DNA of 64,000 bases from Batkoa obscura (lineage: Eukaryota; Entomophthoromycota; Entomophthoromycetes; Entomophthorales; Batkoaceae). The stretch lies in the NCBI GenBank assembly GCA_030770535.1, contig JASVEC010000036.1, positions 248,001 through 312,000 of the forward strand, in the 5' to 3' direction. The notes under the pieces were generated by a model, which was given only the letters and a program-made list of their open reading frames with translations, was not told the DNA's origin and ran no database searches. A program made the position numbers and the translations under genes. Shown here one piece after another: positions 11,266-21,520 of this stretch; the first letter of the stretch is position 1; the number at the start of each line of letters is the position of its first letter.

Positions 11266-13218
11266 ATGGAAGAAGACGAAGAAATTAAGATAAATAGCAC
11301 TCAACCAGAGCATAAAAAAGGTAATAGAAACTACCCAACATCCCTAATTAAATCCAAAGGGAAAAAGAAGGAGAACAAGGATATAACTCCGACACCAAGT
11401 ATGGTAGGCACATCTAAAGATAAAAACGACAGCGCTTCAATGATAAGTCAAGAGTCAAAGTCAGAAGTCGGGATTCAAAGTGATACTTTAAGTTCTATCA
11501 GTACCTCATCATCTGTGGACCTTAGAGGTTTGTTAGAAAAAGCGTATTCGGTAATAGCGGAAAAAGAAAAAGGTATTTTAAAAAATTAACAATAGTTATA
11601 ATCATTGAGTTATAATAACGTTATTATAGAGCTTGATCAAGCGTTTAAAATTAAAGAAAGTTTATTAAATGAAAATTTAAATCTCAAAAATTTATTAAAT
11701 GAACTTGAAGATAGTTTATCTACAAAGTCCTATACTTCTTCAATAAATAAATCTCCAACTAGACTTTCTCAAATGATTGATGATAGTAGCGACCCAATTA
11801 CCCCTACAAGGCAACGTTTCTCCAGACGTAACACGGAATATAAAACCGAGATGGATAGTTTATTTGAGCTTGAAAAGATTAACTCAAATCTACAGAGCAA
11901 GCTTGATCAGTTATCAAGTGATAAACAAGCGTATGAAGTCAACGAACGAAAAAAGGTAGAAATTTTAGAAGAAGAGATTACATTTTTAAGAAAAGAATTT
12001 GATCAATCTTTAGCTAAAATAAGAGAGCTAGAAGAAAATAACGAACAGCTCTCCCAACGTATCCGAAGAAATTCATTATCCATTCCTAAACCTAACCCTG
12101 TAGTTAGAAGCAACACTCAATCTAGTCAAAACCCAAGACCTTTTACTATGGCTGATGTACCCTCTCCATCAAAGCAGTATGGATATAGCAATTATGAAGA
12201 TAATAGTATATTGATTGAAGAGCCACTTTCTGAGGAAGAAGAAAAAGAGCTCACAATAAGCCTAATGAAAGAAGTCAAAGAACTGGAAAAAGTAAATCGG
12301 AATATCCATTCTGCCAAAAAGGAAGCAGATAATCGGATTTTAGAGTTACAAGATAGCTTATTCAAACTACAAAGCTATGTAGCAGGTATTCAAAAGATGA
12401 TTCATAATACAGATGCCCATATGACCATTATTGAAAATCAATCGAAGCAGATAGCTGAATTAACGGCAAGACTTGAAAACCAACGTGGTGGTTTAATCGG
12501 TCAACTATTTTCTTCTTCAAGATCAACTGTGAGTTCAGTTAGTACCAATTATTCTGGTACCCAAAGAGTAAAAAAGAGCCGACCAATTTTTACGGTCCAT
12601 GATGATCCTAGATTTAATAAAGGATCTACTATACATAAAAGAGCAGTATCTACATCATCGATCAATACTTCAGTAGTACCAGCTAAAAAATACTCGCTTT
12701 TAAATGGGCTTGAAGTGGAATTTGATCGTAATTTTAATGCCAATTCAAATCGTGATAAACAGCAGAACATTATCAATTGGGTACATGAAAACAATGTCCA
12801 AAAAGGGATTCTAAAACAAAGCCCAGAACCTGTACAATCTGAAACTGGAGACTATGATCCAGCTCGATTGATTGATATTACTAATGATTTGAGATCCATT
12901 GACCTCAGTGAGTTTGCTTTAAGATCTATTGGACCTGCTGTCGATAGTGAAGCTGATGAAGATGAAGATAGAACCCAAGAAATGGTTGAAGAAAACCCCA
13001 TTGAACTTCATGCAGAAAGAGGTTGGTTTACAGATGAAACCACTCCTTTAGCACCTCGAAGACAACCTAATAATCCAGTAGGAATAGTACATATTGTACG
13101 CCGTTGTTTTGGTTCCATTTGGAAATGGTGTCGCTTTATTACCTTGTTATTTGCTGCTGTAGGTATGGCAGTTTATCGTGGACCTGATACAGACGTTGCA
13201 GATTATTATTTTGATTAA
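11266..13218 (+). CDS. Coiled-coil protein with C-terminal membrane anchor
   Basis: Two exons, 11266-11572 and 11630-13218, spliced over a 57-nt intron, give 631 residues from MEEDEEIKINST. The N-terminal 100 residues are Ser/Lys-rich and disordered. From about residue 90 (LRGLLEKAYSVIAEKEKELDQ) long coiled coils alternate with Ser/Pro/Thr-rich linkers. A second helical block contains NRILELQDSLFKLQSYVAGIQ and HMTIIENQSKQIAELTARLE. The last 50 residues hold VGIVHIVRRCFGSIWKWC followed by a hydrophobic segment RFITLLFAAVGMAVY and a short acidic tail, which looks like a tail anchor or hairpin. I do not recognise the family. Architecture resembles tethers of the Golgi, ER or cell cortex, but this is inference. 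The ATG at 11266 is the first ATG of the open frame. Confidence 0.75.
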
Positions 13219-13857
13219 TTTTTATTTATAAGTTAAATTTGAGAATTTTCATTACTTAATATTGGAATACAATTTTAAAAGAGTCAATTGTGTTAAACTC
13301 TAATTTTGGATTATTTTATTTTTAAAAATATGATTAAATATAGTATTTTATTATTTTTTATTATTACTTTTACTATAATTTAAGTCTAATTTTAAATTAT
13401 TTACTCAATATAGGATGTTTTCTTATTTGAGTATAAGCTATACTATTAATAGCTCACACCAAATGCTAGTTATTTAAATAAAAATATTATATAATTTTAA
13501 TATCTGTTCATACTTAGAATAATAGAATAAATTGAATTCCTTCTATTGTTATAACAGAAGGCTAAATTCACTTTTCGGTGATATTTGGATATGAATTTGG
13601 CCGCATTAAGCAATTTATAGTTTAATTTTAAGTGAAAAGAGATTCAAATATCTATTACAATACGACTATTGATTGGTCAAATTTGAAAATATCAATGAAA
13701 AAAATGATATAATTTATATTGGACTGTTACCAAAATAATGGAAATTGAAGCCAGTTTCTGAGAGTTAGAACTTGAATTGACGGTTATTTGTTAACTATTT
13801 GATAAACGCTATATAAACTCAAACTTTATTTTTTAACTAAATAAAAAACTAAAAATT
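13219..13857. other. Intergenic, no gene seen
   Basis: 640 bp, AT-rich. Contains the calmodulin promoter; no clear TATA element is assigned (nearest CTATATAAAC at 13810). Confidence 0.4.
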
Positions 13858-14413
13858 ATGGTAACTTAAAGGAAACTTAAAAAACTATAACAAACTAACA
13901 TCTAACTTAGACTGACCAACTTACTGAAGATCAAGTATCTGAATTCCGTGAAGCCTTTAACTTATTTGATAAAGACGGTGATGGTTGTATTACAGTGAAA
14001 GAGTTAGGTACTGTTATGCGTTCCTTAGGTCAAAATCCAACAGAAGCTGAGTTACAAGCCCTTGTCGATGAGATAGATGCGGATGGTAACGGTACTGTAG
14101 ACTTTGCTGAGTTCCTTACCCTTATGGCACGTAACCTTAAGAACGCAGACTCTGAAGAGGAGATTAAAGAGGCCTTCAAAGTATTCGATAAAGACGGTAA
14201 CGGTTTCATCTCAGCTGCTGAACTTAGACATGTTATGACTAATTTGGGAGAGAAGCTTACTGATAAAGAAGCTGAAGAAATGATTCGTGAGGCTGATGTT
14301 GATGGTGATGGTCAAATTAATTATGAAGAGTTCGTAAGAATGCTTGTGAGTTATTTTATTGTTATTATTGTTGTAAATTAACTAATGAATATTTAATTTA
14401 GATGGCCAAATAA
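13858..14413 (+). CDS. CMD1: Calmodulin
   Basis: 149 residues from three exons: the single codon ATG (13858-13860), 13911-14345 and 14402-14413. Four canonical EF-hand loops are present: [36 protein letters not shown] and [12 protein letters not shown], each with the Asp/Asn at positions 1, 3 and 5 and Glu at 12. The linker [16 protein letters not shown] matches vertebrate calmodulin closely. It is the Ca2+ sensor that activates kinases, calcineurin and others. The final exon codes only MAK. Codon use is more GC-rich than in neighbouring genes, suggesting high expression. A paralogue follows 650 bp downstream in the same orientation. Confidence 0.97.
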
Positions 14414-15064
14414 ATGAAATCTGACTTAAATTAAACGAAGAAGCCTTAACAACTTTTTTTATAAAGCATTTTTTGGAGTAATTTTAAAGAGAATTCAATA
14501 AAATTATAAATATTATTTCAAAGTTGGTAAAAAAATGAAACCATAATTACTACCTTGTAATTTAAAATATATTATAACATACTTATCTGTAAATTAATTT
14601 TTAAACAATTTATAGCCGTTCTATATTTAATATTAAATACGGATTCTTTAGCTGCTGTAATATTATTAGCTTATAAATAAACAAATAAACCAAACAGTAA
14701 CCATTTTAATTTCAAGCTTATTAATAGCGCTGAATGTGGTTACTTAAATATATTTAAATTTCGTTGAACTAAGAAAAAGATAGCAATAAAAATACACTAA
14801 ACCATGTAGTATGTCATGACACTATTGCTTATTATAGTTCCTTCATGACTTTTCACCTGCTTTAGAATAAATGGAATACTTTTACAGATAGTAATAATGC
14901 TATTATAATATTTGATATAATATTTGTACTGCGTATTAAAATAACTAATTTCTCATTCCAATTCTAATTCCATAATTCTCAACCAATCAAAACCAAAAAG
15001 TAAACTAAACTTTAATTTAGGGATGAGTTGAAAAAAAATATTTTCCACTTTTCATATTAACAAA
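14414..15064. other. Intergenic between calmodulin and its paralogue
   Basis: No feature recognised; AT-rich. Confidence 0.4.
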
Positions 15065-15609
15065 ATGGTAAGTAAACAGAATAGCCCCTAAAATTTAGCT
15101 AATTAATCCTTTTAGTCTGTACCATTCACTCCTCAAGAAATTGAAGATATTCGTGAAGCTTTTGGATACTATGACCGTGATAGAGATGGTTTTATCTCAG
15201 TTCAAGATTTAGGCACTGTGATGAGATCATTAGGACAAACGCCGAGTGATAATGATGTACAGAACTTAATTTCTCAATTAAACCAATCGAATGGTTTAAT
15301 AAACTTTGAACAATTGGTTGCTATTATGGAAGAAAACAAAAAGAATACCTCAACAGAAGAACAGATTATGGATGCTTTTAAAGTATTCGATAAGGAGGGT
15401 AAAGGTCTCATTCCTACACAAGAATTGAAACATGTGTTGACTAGCTTAGGCGAAAAACTTAGTGATCAAGAAGCTGAGGATATGATTAGCGAAGCTGATA
15501 GGGATAATTCGGGATTTATAGATTACTCAGCTTTTGTTAGTATGCTGGTAAGATTATGATATTTTTTAAAATTTGATTTGATTAATTGTTAACTTAGTTA
15601 GGAAAATAA
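15065..15609 (+). CDS. Divergent calmodulin-like protein (tandem paralogue)
   Basis: 148 residues, exons 15065-15067 (ATG only), 15116-15547 and 15598-15609; both intron positions are the same as in calmodulin upstream, so this is a tandem duplicate. EF-hand 1 ([12 protein letters not shown]) has Asp instead of Glu at position 12. Loop 2 (around [13 protein letters not shown]) has lost most Ca2+ ligands. Loop 3 ([12 protein letters not shown]) has Lys at position 5. Loop 4 ([12 protein letters not shown]) lacks the last Glu. Ca2+ binding is therefore likely weak or limited to one or two sites, while the helices ([32 protein letters not shown]) are preserved. It could act as a light chain or a constitutive partner. 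The open frame is intact, so it is under constraint. Confidence 0.9.
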
Positions 15610-16793
15610 AAAGCAAACATTACTATGAATTTGCTAACGAAGCTATTAAACAAGTATTGATTTGCACTATAATTAAATTGTAAATTTTATTTTTATGTAT
15701 TTTTTATTCGTTTGATATTTAATGTAATAATATTTAATTATCGTCAGCAGTTTAATTTGATTAATATAGTCAGTTTTAAGCCTAAGTTAATTTAATTAAT
15801 ATACAAGATACTAGATAATGTTATTAACTATAATGCATAGTTTTTTAATCTTATTTATAACGCTTGAGCTCACCCCTTGTAAGATTAAAGTAACAACATA
15901 TAACAGATTGAATTTATATAAAGCATAATAAAATAATGACTTCATCGAATTATAATTTTAAAAAATATCTAAAGGGAAATTTATTATTGTTTAATAAATA
16001 CATTAATAAATTACATAACTCTTATGTTTGATAAATAATAGGGTATTTTTTTTTAGTAATCCTAGTTATAATTTAAATATTTTTCATTTTATTTCAAAGG
16101 GTTATATATATCACAGAATAAACCTAAAAAAGAGCAATAAAATAATGATTCTACAGAATTTAATAAATTCTTAAAAGTATTTAATATATTAATTTTTATA
16201 GTTTGTTAAATTTGTTTATAAAATTGTAATAAAGTTTATGATAATAGTATGTCATACAATGATGTTTTATTATTCATGATTAATAAAAATAGTCTATTTT
16301 ATTTAATTTAATTTTACAACTTTTTTAATAAAATACTGTTTGTTCAATATATCGAATTGATAACCTGGGTTAGATCAAGTACTTATTTATTAAGAAAAAA
16401 GGAAGAGTTTGATTATGAAATAATAAGAATATTCTCAATATACAGTAAAAAATCTCCAAGTAATCCATTATTTTGTTAATAAAACAAATAAATTTATTAA
16501 CCCAAAATATATAAAAATGGTTCTATTTTTCTCCTCATTTTAAATACTTTAATTTAATTGGTTAATGAAGTTCAAGAGCCATTTCTTTGTTCTACATTCG
16601 TTTTCATTAATTTCATGCTTAAACTTGACTTTTGATTGCCTACATTTTAAACCAACGTCCAACTCTTTAACAATTACTGGCGTTAAAACTACTATTTTCT
16701 ACCAATCATATTATTTCCTTTGTGGAAAATAAAAACCCGAGCACATTTAGTCTAAAAAAAATAAGGACCTCTTTTTTATATTTTATAAATAAA
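15610..16793. other. Intergenic, no gene seen
   Basis: 1.2 kb of AT-rich DNA, many homopolymer runs, no coding frame. Confidence 0.5.
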
Positions 16794-17219
16794 ATGGCTA
16801 AAATCATTTCAGTTAAAGAAACAAATAAAAAATTATCAGAAGGAGTCATTCCCTCTTCTTTGGATTTGGGATTTATACCAAGTGCAGATAAGTTTAATGA
16901 ATGTCTGAGGGCACAATCAAGTAAAGGAAATCCGATGGATCAAGTAGATAAGTTAATTGAGGAGATTAAAACAACTAGTGCGCCAATCGAAAAAAAGGAT
17001 AGAGGGCGTTCACTGTATGTTATAGATGATTATGATGAGGATGAAGATGAAGAGGACGACGGTGAGTTGTACCATTATACTAAGAGCAAGACAAAGGATC
17101 AAGATTTTAATACATCTAGCTCTTTACCAAGTGGTAATGGGTTTGGAAAAATATTTAAAAGTTCGGGCAAAAAGATTAGTAAAGTAAAAAAGGCAATTCA
17201 ATCCAAATTCACACGTTGA
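16794..17219 (+). CDS. Small protein with acidic stretch and basic tail, unknown
   Basis: Single-exon frame of 141 residues from MAKIISVKETNKKLSEG. It has a helical N-terminus (SADKFNECLRAQSSKGN), a highly acidic run (DDYDEDEDEEDDGE) and a basic C-terminus (KKISKVKKAIQSKFTR). No signal peptide or transmembrane helix. I do not recognise it. A longer frame begins upstream only with a GTG at 16722, so the ATG is preferred. The charge pattern suits a nuclear or vesicle-associated protein, without further evidence. Confidence 0.55.
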   Translation: MAKIISVKETNKKLSEGVIPSSLDLGFIPSADKFNECLRAQSSKGNPMDQVDKLIEEIKTTSAPIEKKDRGRSLYVIDDYDEDEDEEDDGELYHYTKSKTKDQDFNTSSSLPSGNGFGKIFKSSGKKISKVKKAIQSKFTR

Positions 17220-17494
17220 TATCAAGTCGGAGCAACCTTATTTACACTAACTTTTATGTTCTAACTTCTGTTCTAGTATAACCTGAATTATCATCCTTTT
17301 CAATTTAACCACATATCCCTTTCTTTTTTATATTTTAATAGTAATAAAATATTAATAGTAAATTAATAAATAATAATACTTTGACTAAATTATAACGCTA
17401 TTTTTATTCTAAGCATTAATAAATTTCATTAAATAAGATCCTAAATAATAACATTAGAATGATTTCATTATATAAATGTAGTAGTACCATCCCA

Positions 17495-18390
17495 TTAATA
17501 ACTTATAGCCTTCTTCATTTCCTTAATATCTGCATTCCTTTCGTCTTCTTTAAGCGGCGGAGCATAGATGGGTAGTAATAGGCTAAAATTAAAGATAATA
17601 ACTTTGTTTATAAAAAAATAAAAGAATCTTTTTTAAAAAAAGGATATAATTATTGTATTTTCTTTTAGATTTAGCTGGTTCATTTTCCCCCTTTCTACGA
17701 TTACGTCTTGTGGTTGGATGGCCCCTAGAATACGTTTCTGCTTCATAGTCTAATCGTTACTGCCGTTAGCACTATGTATAACTATAGTTGTGATACTTTC
17801 GATTACCATTACTTATATCTACATTTTCTCTATCTTCCTTTAGCTTATGTAACTTATCTTCAATATCTAATAATAATGAAGATCGGATATTTTGTACTTC
17901 ATTCTAAGATAAATAAAATCTTTTATTCATTAATTCTATAATATAATTGTATTACGGTAAAATCCTTTTCAATACTTTCAATCTCATGTTGATAAACCTT
18001 TTCGATCAAAGATATCCTATACTTGTGACTCAATTGCACCCTTTGAAACTCATTTTCCCTTAATAAACTTAACTTCCGAATCTCCTTCAAGTATTCACTA
18101 CTAGTGCCTTAAATCAAAAATAATATAATTAATATTATCCCAATAAAACCCCAATTATAGAATACCCTTCTGTAATCTGGCAATCTTTTCGTCACAGTTA
18201 ATTAACTTATCTTTAAGTTTCCTATATTTACTATTTTAAATTAATTAGATCCTTGATAAAACTAAGTTTACTTGGATTCCATTTGAATCAACTCATCTTC
18301 TAATCGACAAACATTTTGTATTACTGAATAATATAATGTTTTTTCACTTTTGTCTTTAGGTGCATTCACAGTTGTATTTGTAGTTGACAT
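17495..18390 (-). CDS. Sds3/BRMS1-like subunit of an Rpd3L-type HDAC complex
   Basis: Exons 18390-18272, 18230-18166, 18107-17956 and 17903-17807 join in frame from MSTTNTTVNAPKDKS. They encode the Sds3-like helical domain: a helix CRLEDELIQMESN, the motif KLINCDEKIARLQKGTSSEYLKEIRKL, then the dimerising helix VYQHEIESIEKDFT and EVQNIRSSLLLDIEDKLHKL, ending KEDRENVDIS. This pattern (short helix, GTxxEYL turn, long helix, LKEDRENVDI) is typical of Sds3/Dep1/BRMS1 proteins that scaffold Sin3 and Rpd3. Exon 5 starts at 17750 (YEAETYSRGHPTTRRNRR, basic). A likely last exon 17582-17495 reads LLPIYAPPLKEDERNAD. I found no standard donor that joins exon 5 to it in the right frame, so the 3' structure is unresolved. 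All exons are too short to stand out as long open frames. Confidence 0.7.
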
Positions 18391-18740
18391 TTTAAAAAAT
18401 ATTTTTTTGCTTTTTTCATTTTTAAGTTATATTTAGCATTGGACCAATTAAAGTTGGCTTATGCTTTTTAAATTGATCAGGTTGTTAATGGTTGTTTTAC
18501 TTTCTGTGACTTGCATTTATCTATTAGTTATTTACACCACTTTTTTATAATGAATAGTAATTTCATTCACTGTTTCTATACTCCCTAAAATTCTAGCTAT
18601 GATAAAAACATTGGCTGACTTTCATCATTATTTGCATTTAGAACTATTTTATAAACTTTATAGTAAAATTAAAGTGTAATTGACCAAGGTTTTAAGCAAA
18701 ATTTTTAACTTTATAATTATTTTTATGGCCAATAGAGTGA

Positions 18741-18812
18741 GCCGATGTGGCCCAGTGGTAAGGCGTCGCTCTCGTAAAGCGAAGATCCCAGGTTCAAACC
18801 CTGGTATCGGCA
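18741..18812 (+). tRNA. tRNA-Thr (anticodon CGT)
   Basis: 72 nt with full cloverleaf: acceptor GCCGATG pairs with TATCGGC (one G-T pair), discriminator A. The anticodon stem TCGCT/AGCGA encloses CTCGTAA, so the anticodon is CGT, reading ACG. T arm CCAGG-TTCAAAC-CCTGG is perfect. The D stem is 3 bp (GCC/GGC). No intron. The A box (TGGCCCAGTGG) and B box (GGTTCAAACCC) are both present. It is the only tRNA seen in the window. Confidence 0.93.
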
Positions 18813-19617
18813 TCTAGTTTTAGAAATTAGTTTTGATCTTTTTGCAAAAACTAAATTTTAACCTTAAAGGACCTTGACGTCTATCTGCTTAAGATACAAA
18901 GAATTTTTTAAACGTTGAAAAATAAAGTTTACCATTTTATATTAAAGATAATCTCTATTAACAAAACTCATTTTACTCAAAGCATTTGTAACTTTGAGGT
19001 CATAGAAATAAAGTTAAAAAATTTGAGTTGTAAAATGAACAATATAGGTTCAATTTAACAGTCTCTTATAATAAAAAGCTTGGTAATTTGAATGGAATAA
19101 ATTTGCTTCTATACAAAAATAAGCTTGGTTGTTATTTGCTCCATTTAGTAAATTAAATTAACTAAAGTAGTTTAAAAATCGAAGTTGATATAATAACATT
19201 TTACAGTCAACTTATATTAATGAAAAATAGCTTTTTAAGTTATCAGATGTTTCTTTCCTATTTACCTTTACTAATATAACATCATGCTCCCCCGCCCTAT
19301 TATAAACCTCAAGCCCGTTTTATTAATAAGCGGAAAGCCCATTCAATTTTTTTATTTTACCACTAAATAATTTTGGGGTAAAAGTTATCAAAATCTGAAA
19401 TCATTATCTAGATTTTTAGGAATAATCTGCTTCATCAATTAACAGTTTCCGCGCTTAATCTCATCCTCACCCAAATTTATTCTAAAATTTAAATGGGTAA
19501 TCGGATATAATTACTATTTGCTACCTAATTTAGTGAACTTAACAATATGAATAAAAAATAATCAAAATCTGGATTCAAACTCAGAATTTAGAAGTAATAA
19601 TTTATTAATAGTCGAAA
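18813..19617. other. Intergenic, no gene seen
   Basis: AT-rich 3' flank of ALAS (minus) and tRNA-Thr (plus). No feature recognised. Confidence 0.4.
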
Positions 19618-21339
19618 CTAAATAGAAAGAGATTGAGAACATTCATTTTCAACAGAAGTATTGACTTCATTTTGATAATTGAGTTGGGATGGGGTCCAAA
19701 CAGCCTCAGGTTGAGGTTGGGAAGTACCAACACCAGCACATCCACCAACTTTTTCCCAATCTGAAATTCTTTTAAGTCCATTCTTGTTCCAAATCTTAGT
19801 TAAAGCTCCAAGTAAATGGTCAGCCATTTGAGCTTCGTGACCTGGAGTTGGAGTAATACGAAGACGTTCCTCACCAACAGCTACAGTTGGATAATTGATT
19901 GATTGAACATAAATACCATGTTCAGTCAATAATTCATCACTGGCTTGTTTACAAAGTTTAGCATCTCCAACTAAAACTGGAACAATATGAGATGGGTTAG
20001 GTACAACTGGAATATCTAGGGCTTTGAGACGATTTTTTAAATCCATAGTGTTTAATTGTTGTTGTTGGCGTTCCTTATTTGAATTTTTTAAATATCTAAC
20101 TGAAGCTAAAGCCCCTGCTACAACAGTAGGGGGCAATGAAGTTGTAAAAATAAAACCTGGAGCATAAGAACGAATCATATCAACCAACGAGGATGAAGCT
20201 GCAATATAACCTCCAACTACACCATATGCTTTTCCAAGGGTACCAGTAATAATATCTACTTTATCCATAACTGATTTGTTGATGACATTCTTATTCATAG
20301 TATGTTTTTCGAAATCAAGATGCTCTGCAACACCAGCACCGGTTGGTCCGTACATACCAACTGCATGGACTTCATCTAAAAAGGTGATTGCACCGTATTT
20401 CTTGGCAAGGTCACAGATAGCATCAATATGCCCAATTGAACCACTCATAGAGTAAACGGATTCAAAAGCAATTAATTTGGGAGTATTTACATCATATTTT
20501 TGTAATAAAGATTCTAAATGAGCAAGGTCGTTATGACGGAAGACATGCTTTTTAGCACCGGAGTGGCGGATACCTTGAATCATGGAAGCATGATTAGACT
20601 GATCACTGAAAATAACACAGTTTGGAATTTTTGAGGCAAGAGTACTCAAAGTGGCATCATTGGCTACAAAGCATGATGAGAATACTAAAGCAGCTTCTTT
20701 TTTATGTAAATGGGCAAGCTCAGTTTCGAGACTTAAATGTAAAGCTGCGTTACCAGCAATATTACGAGTACCACCGGCACCAGCTCCATAATTAGTTAAT
20801 GCCTCTTTCATTGTTTCTAAAATAAGAGGATGTCTAGACATACCAAGGTAGTCGTTACTGCACCATACAGTAACTTGTTCGGTAGGGTTGGCAGTATGAG
20901 CTTTAGGGAAAGCTTGAGCTAAACGATTGATATTATTAAAATAACGATAGCTGTTATCTTTATGTTTTCTATCAATTTCATCGTTGAAAAGTTGCTCATA
21001 ATTGAAAGGAGCATCTTTAGTAGTATGAGTTAAAGGGGTAGTAACCTTAACTTCTACTTTAGCGGCTTGTTCCTGAATAGGATCTGACATAATTGGGCAT
21101 TGCTGAGCAGCAGTCAGTAATACTGAAGGTGGAGCAGCATGATCACCATCTACAACATCCTTCATTACAGGGCATTGTTTAGCCTTGGTAACTAATACAG
21201 ATTGTGGACGAGCAAGGGTATTAGCGGAGATAGTTGATGATTGAATAGGATCGGCTTTAGTAGCCAACCTTCTTAGTGATTGATGGGATACCTTCTTTAA
21301 GAAAGGACATACCAAATTCATTTTACGACTTAAATCCAT
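19618..21339 (-). CDS. HEM1: 5-aminolevulinate synthase, mitochondrial
   Basis: Intronless, 573 residues. It condenses glycine and succinyl-CoA to 5-aminolevulinate, the first step of heme synthesis in the mitochondrial matrix. The N-terminus is a basic presequence ([23 protein letters not shown]). Catalytic core from about residue 115: [17 protein letters not shown], the glycine-rich [28 protein letters not shown], and the PLP lysine in [13 protein letters not shown]. Three Cys-Pro heme regulatory motifs (C11-P12, C56-P57, C81-P82) lie in and just after the presequence, as in animal ALAS, so heme probably limits import or stability. It is the longest intron-free gene in the window, which contrasts with its neighbours. 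Two inverted CCAAT boxes lie 145-180 bp upstream. Confidence 0.97.
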   Translation of the reverse strand: MDLSRKMNLVCPFLKKVSHQSLRRLATKADPIQSSTISANTLARPQSVLVTKAKQCPVMKDVVDGDHAAPPSVLLTAAQQCPIMSDPIQEQAAKVEVKVTTPLTHTTKDAPFNYEQLFNDEIDRKHKDNSYRYFNNINRLAQAFPKAHTANPTEQVTVWCSNDYLGMSRHPLILETMKEALTNYGAGAGGTRNIAGNAALHLSLETELAHLHKKEAALVFSSCFVANDATLSTLASKIPNCVIFSDQSNHASMIQGIRHSGAKKHVFRHNDLAHLESLLQKYDVNTPKLIAFESVYSMSGSIGHIDAICDLAKKYGAITFLDEVHAVGMYGPTGAGVAEHLDFEKHTMNKNVINKSVMDKVDIITGTLGKAYGVVGGYIAASSSLVDMIRSYAPGFIFTTSLPPTVVAGALASVRYLKNSNKERQQQQLNTMDLKNRLKALDIPVVPNPSHIVPVLVGDAKLCKQASDELLTEHGIYVQSINYPTVAVGEERLRITPTPGHEAQMADHLLGALTKIWNKNGLKRISDWEKVGGCAGVGTSQPQPEAVWTPSQLNYQNEVNTSVENECSQSLSI

Positions 21340-21482
21340 AATGTTTAAAATTTATTTAATTGAAATGAAAGTTATCTATTTATATATGTTTTCGATTTAT
21401 ATTATTTAAGGGTGTGATTATCTTATCTACTTTTCAATCTATTTAATTCTTCACGTTTAGAAATAATCTAAGGTTTATATTG

Positions 21483-21520
21483 ATTGGGTGTAAATTGTAA
21501 TTGTTCTCTAATGTGATTGG
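21483..21520 (-). promoter_or_regulatory. Paired CCAAT boxes in the ALAS promoter
   Basis: ATTGG at 21483-21487 and again at 21516-21520 on the + strand, which is CCAAT on the transcribed (minus) strand, 144 and 177 bp before the start codon. CCAAT boxes bind the HAP/NF-Y complex, known to control HEM1 in yeast. The match is short and could occur by chance; two copies with a 33-bp phase make it worth noting. Confidence 0.35.
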
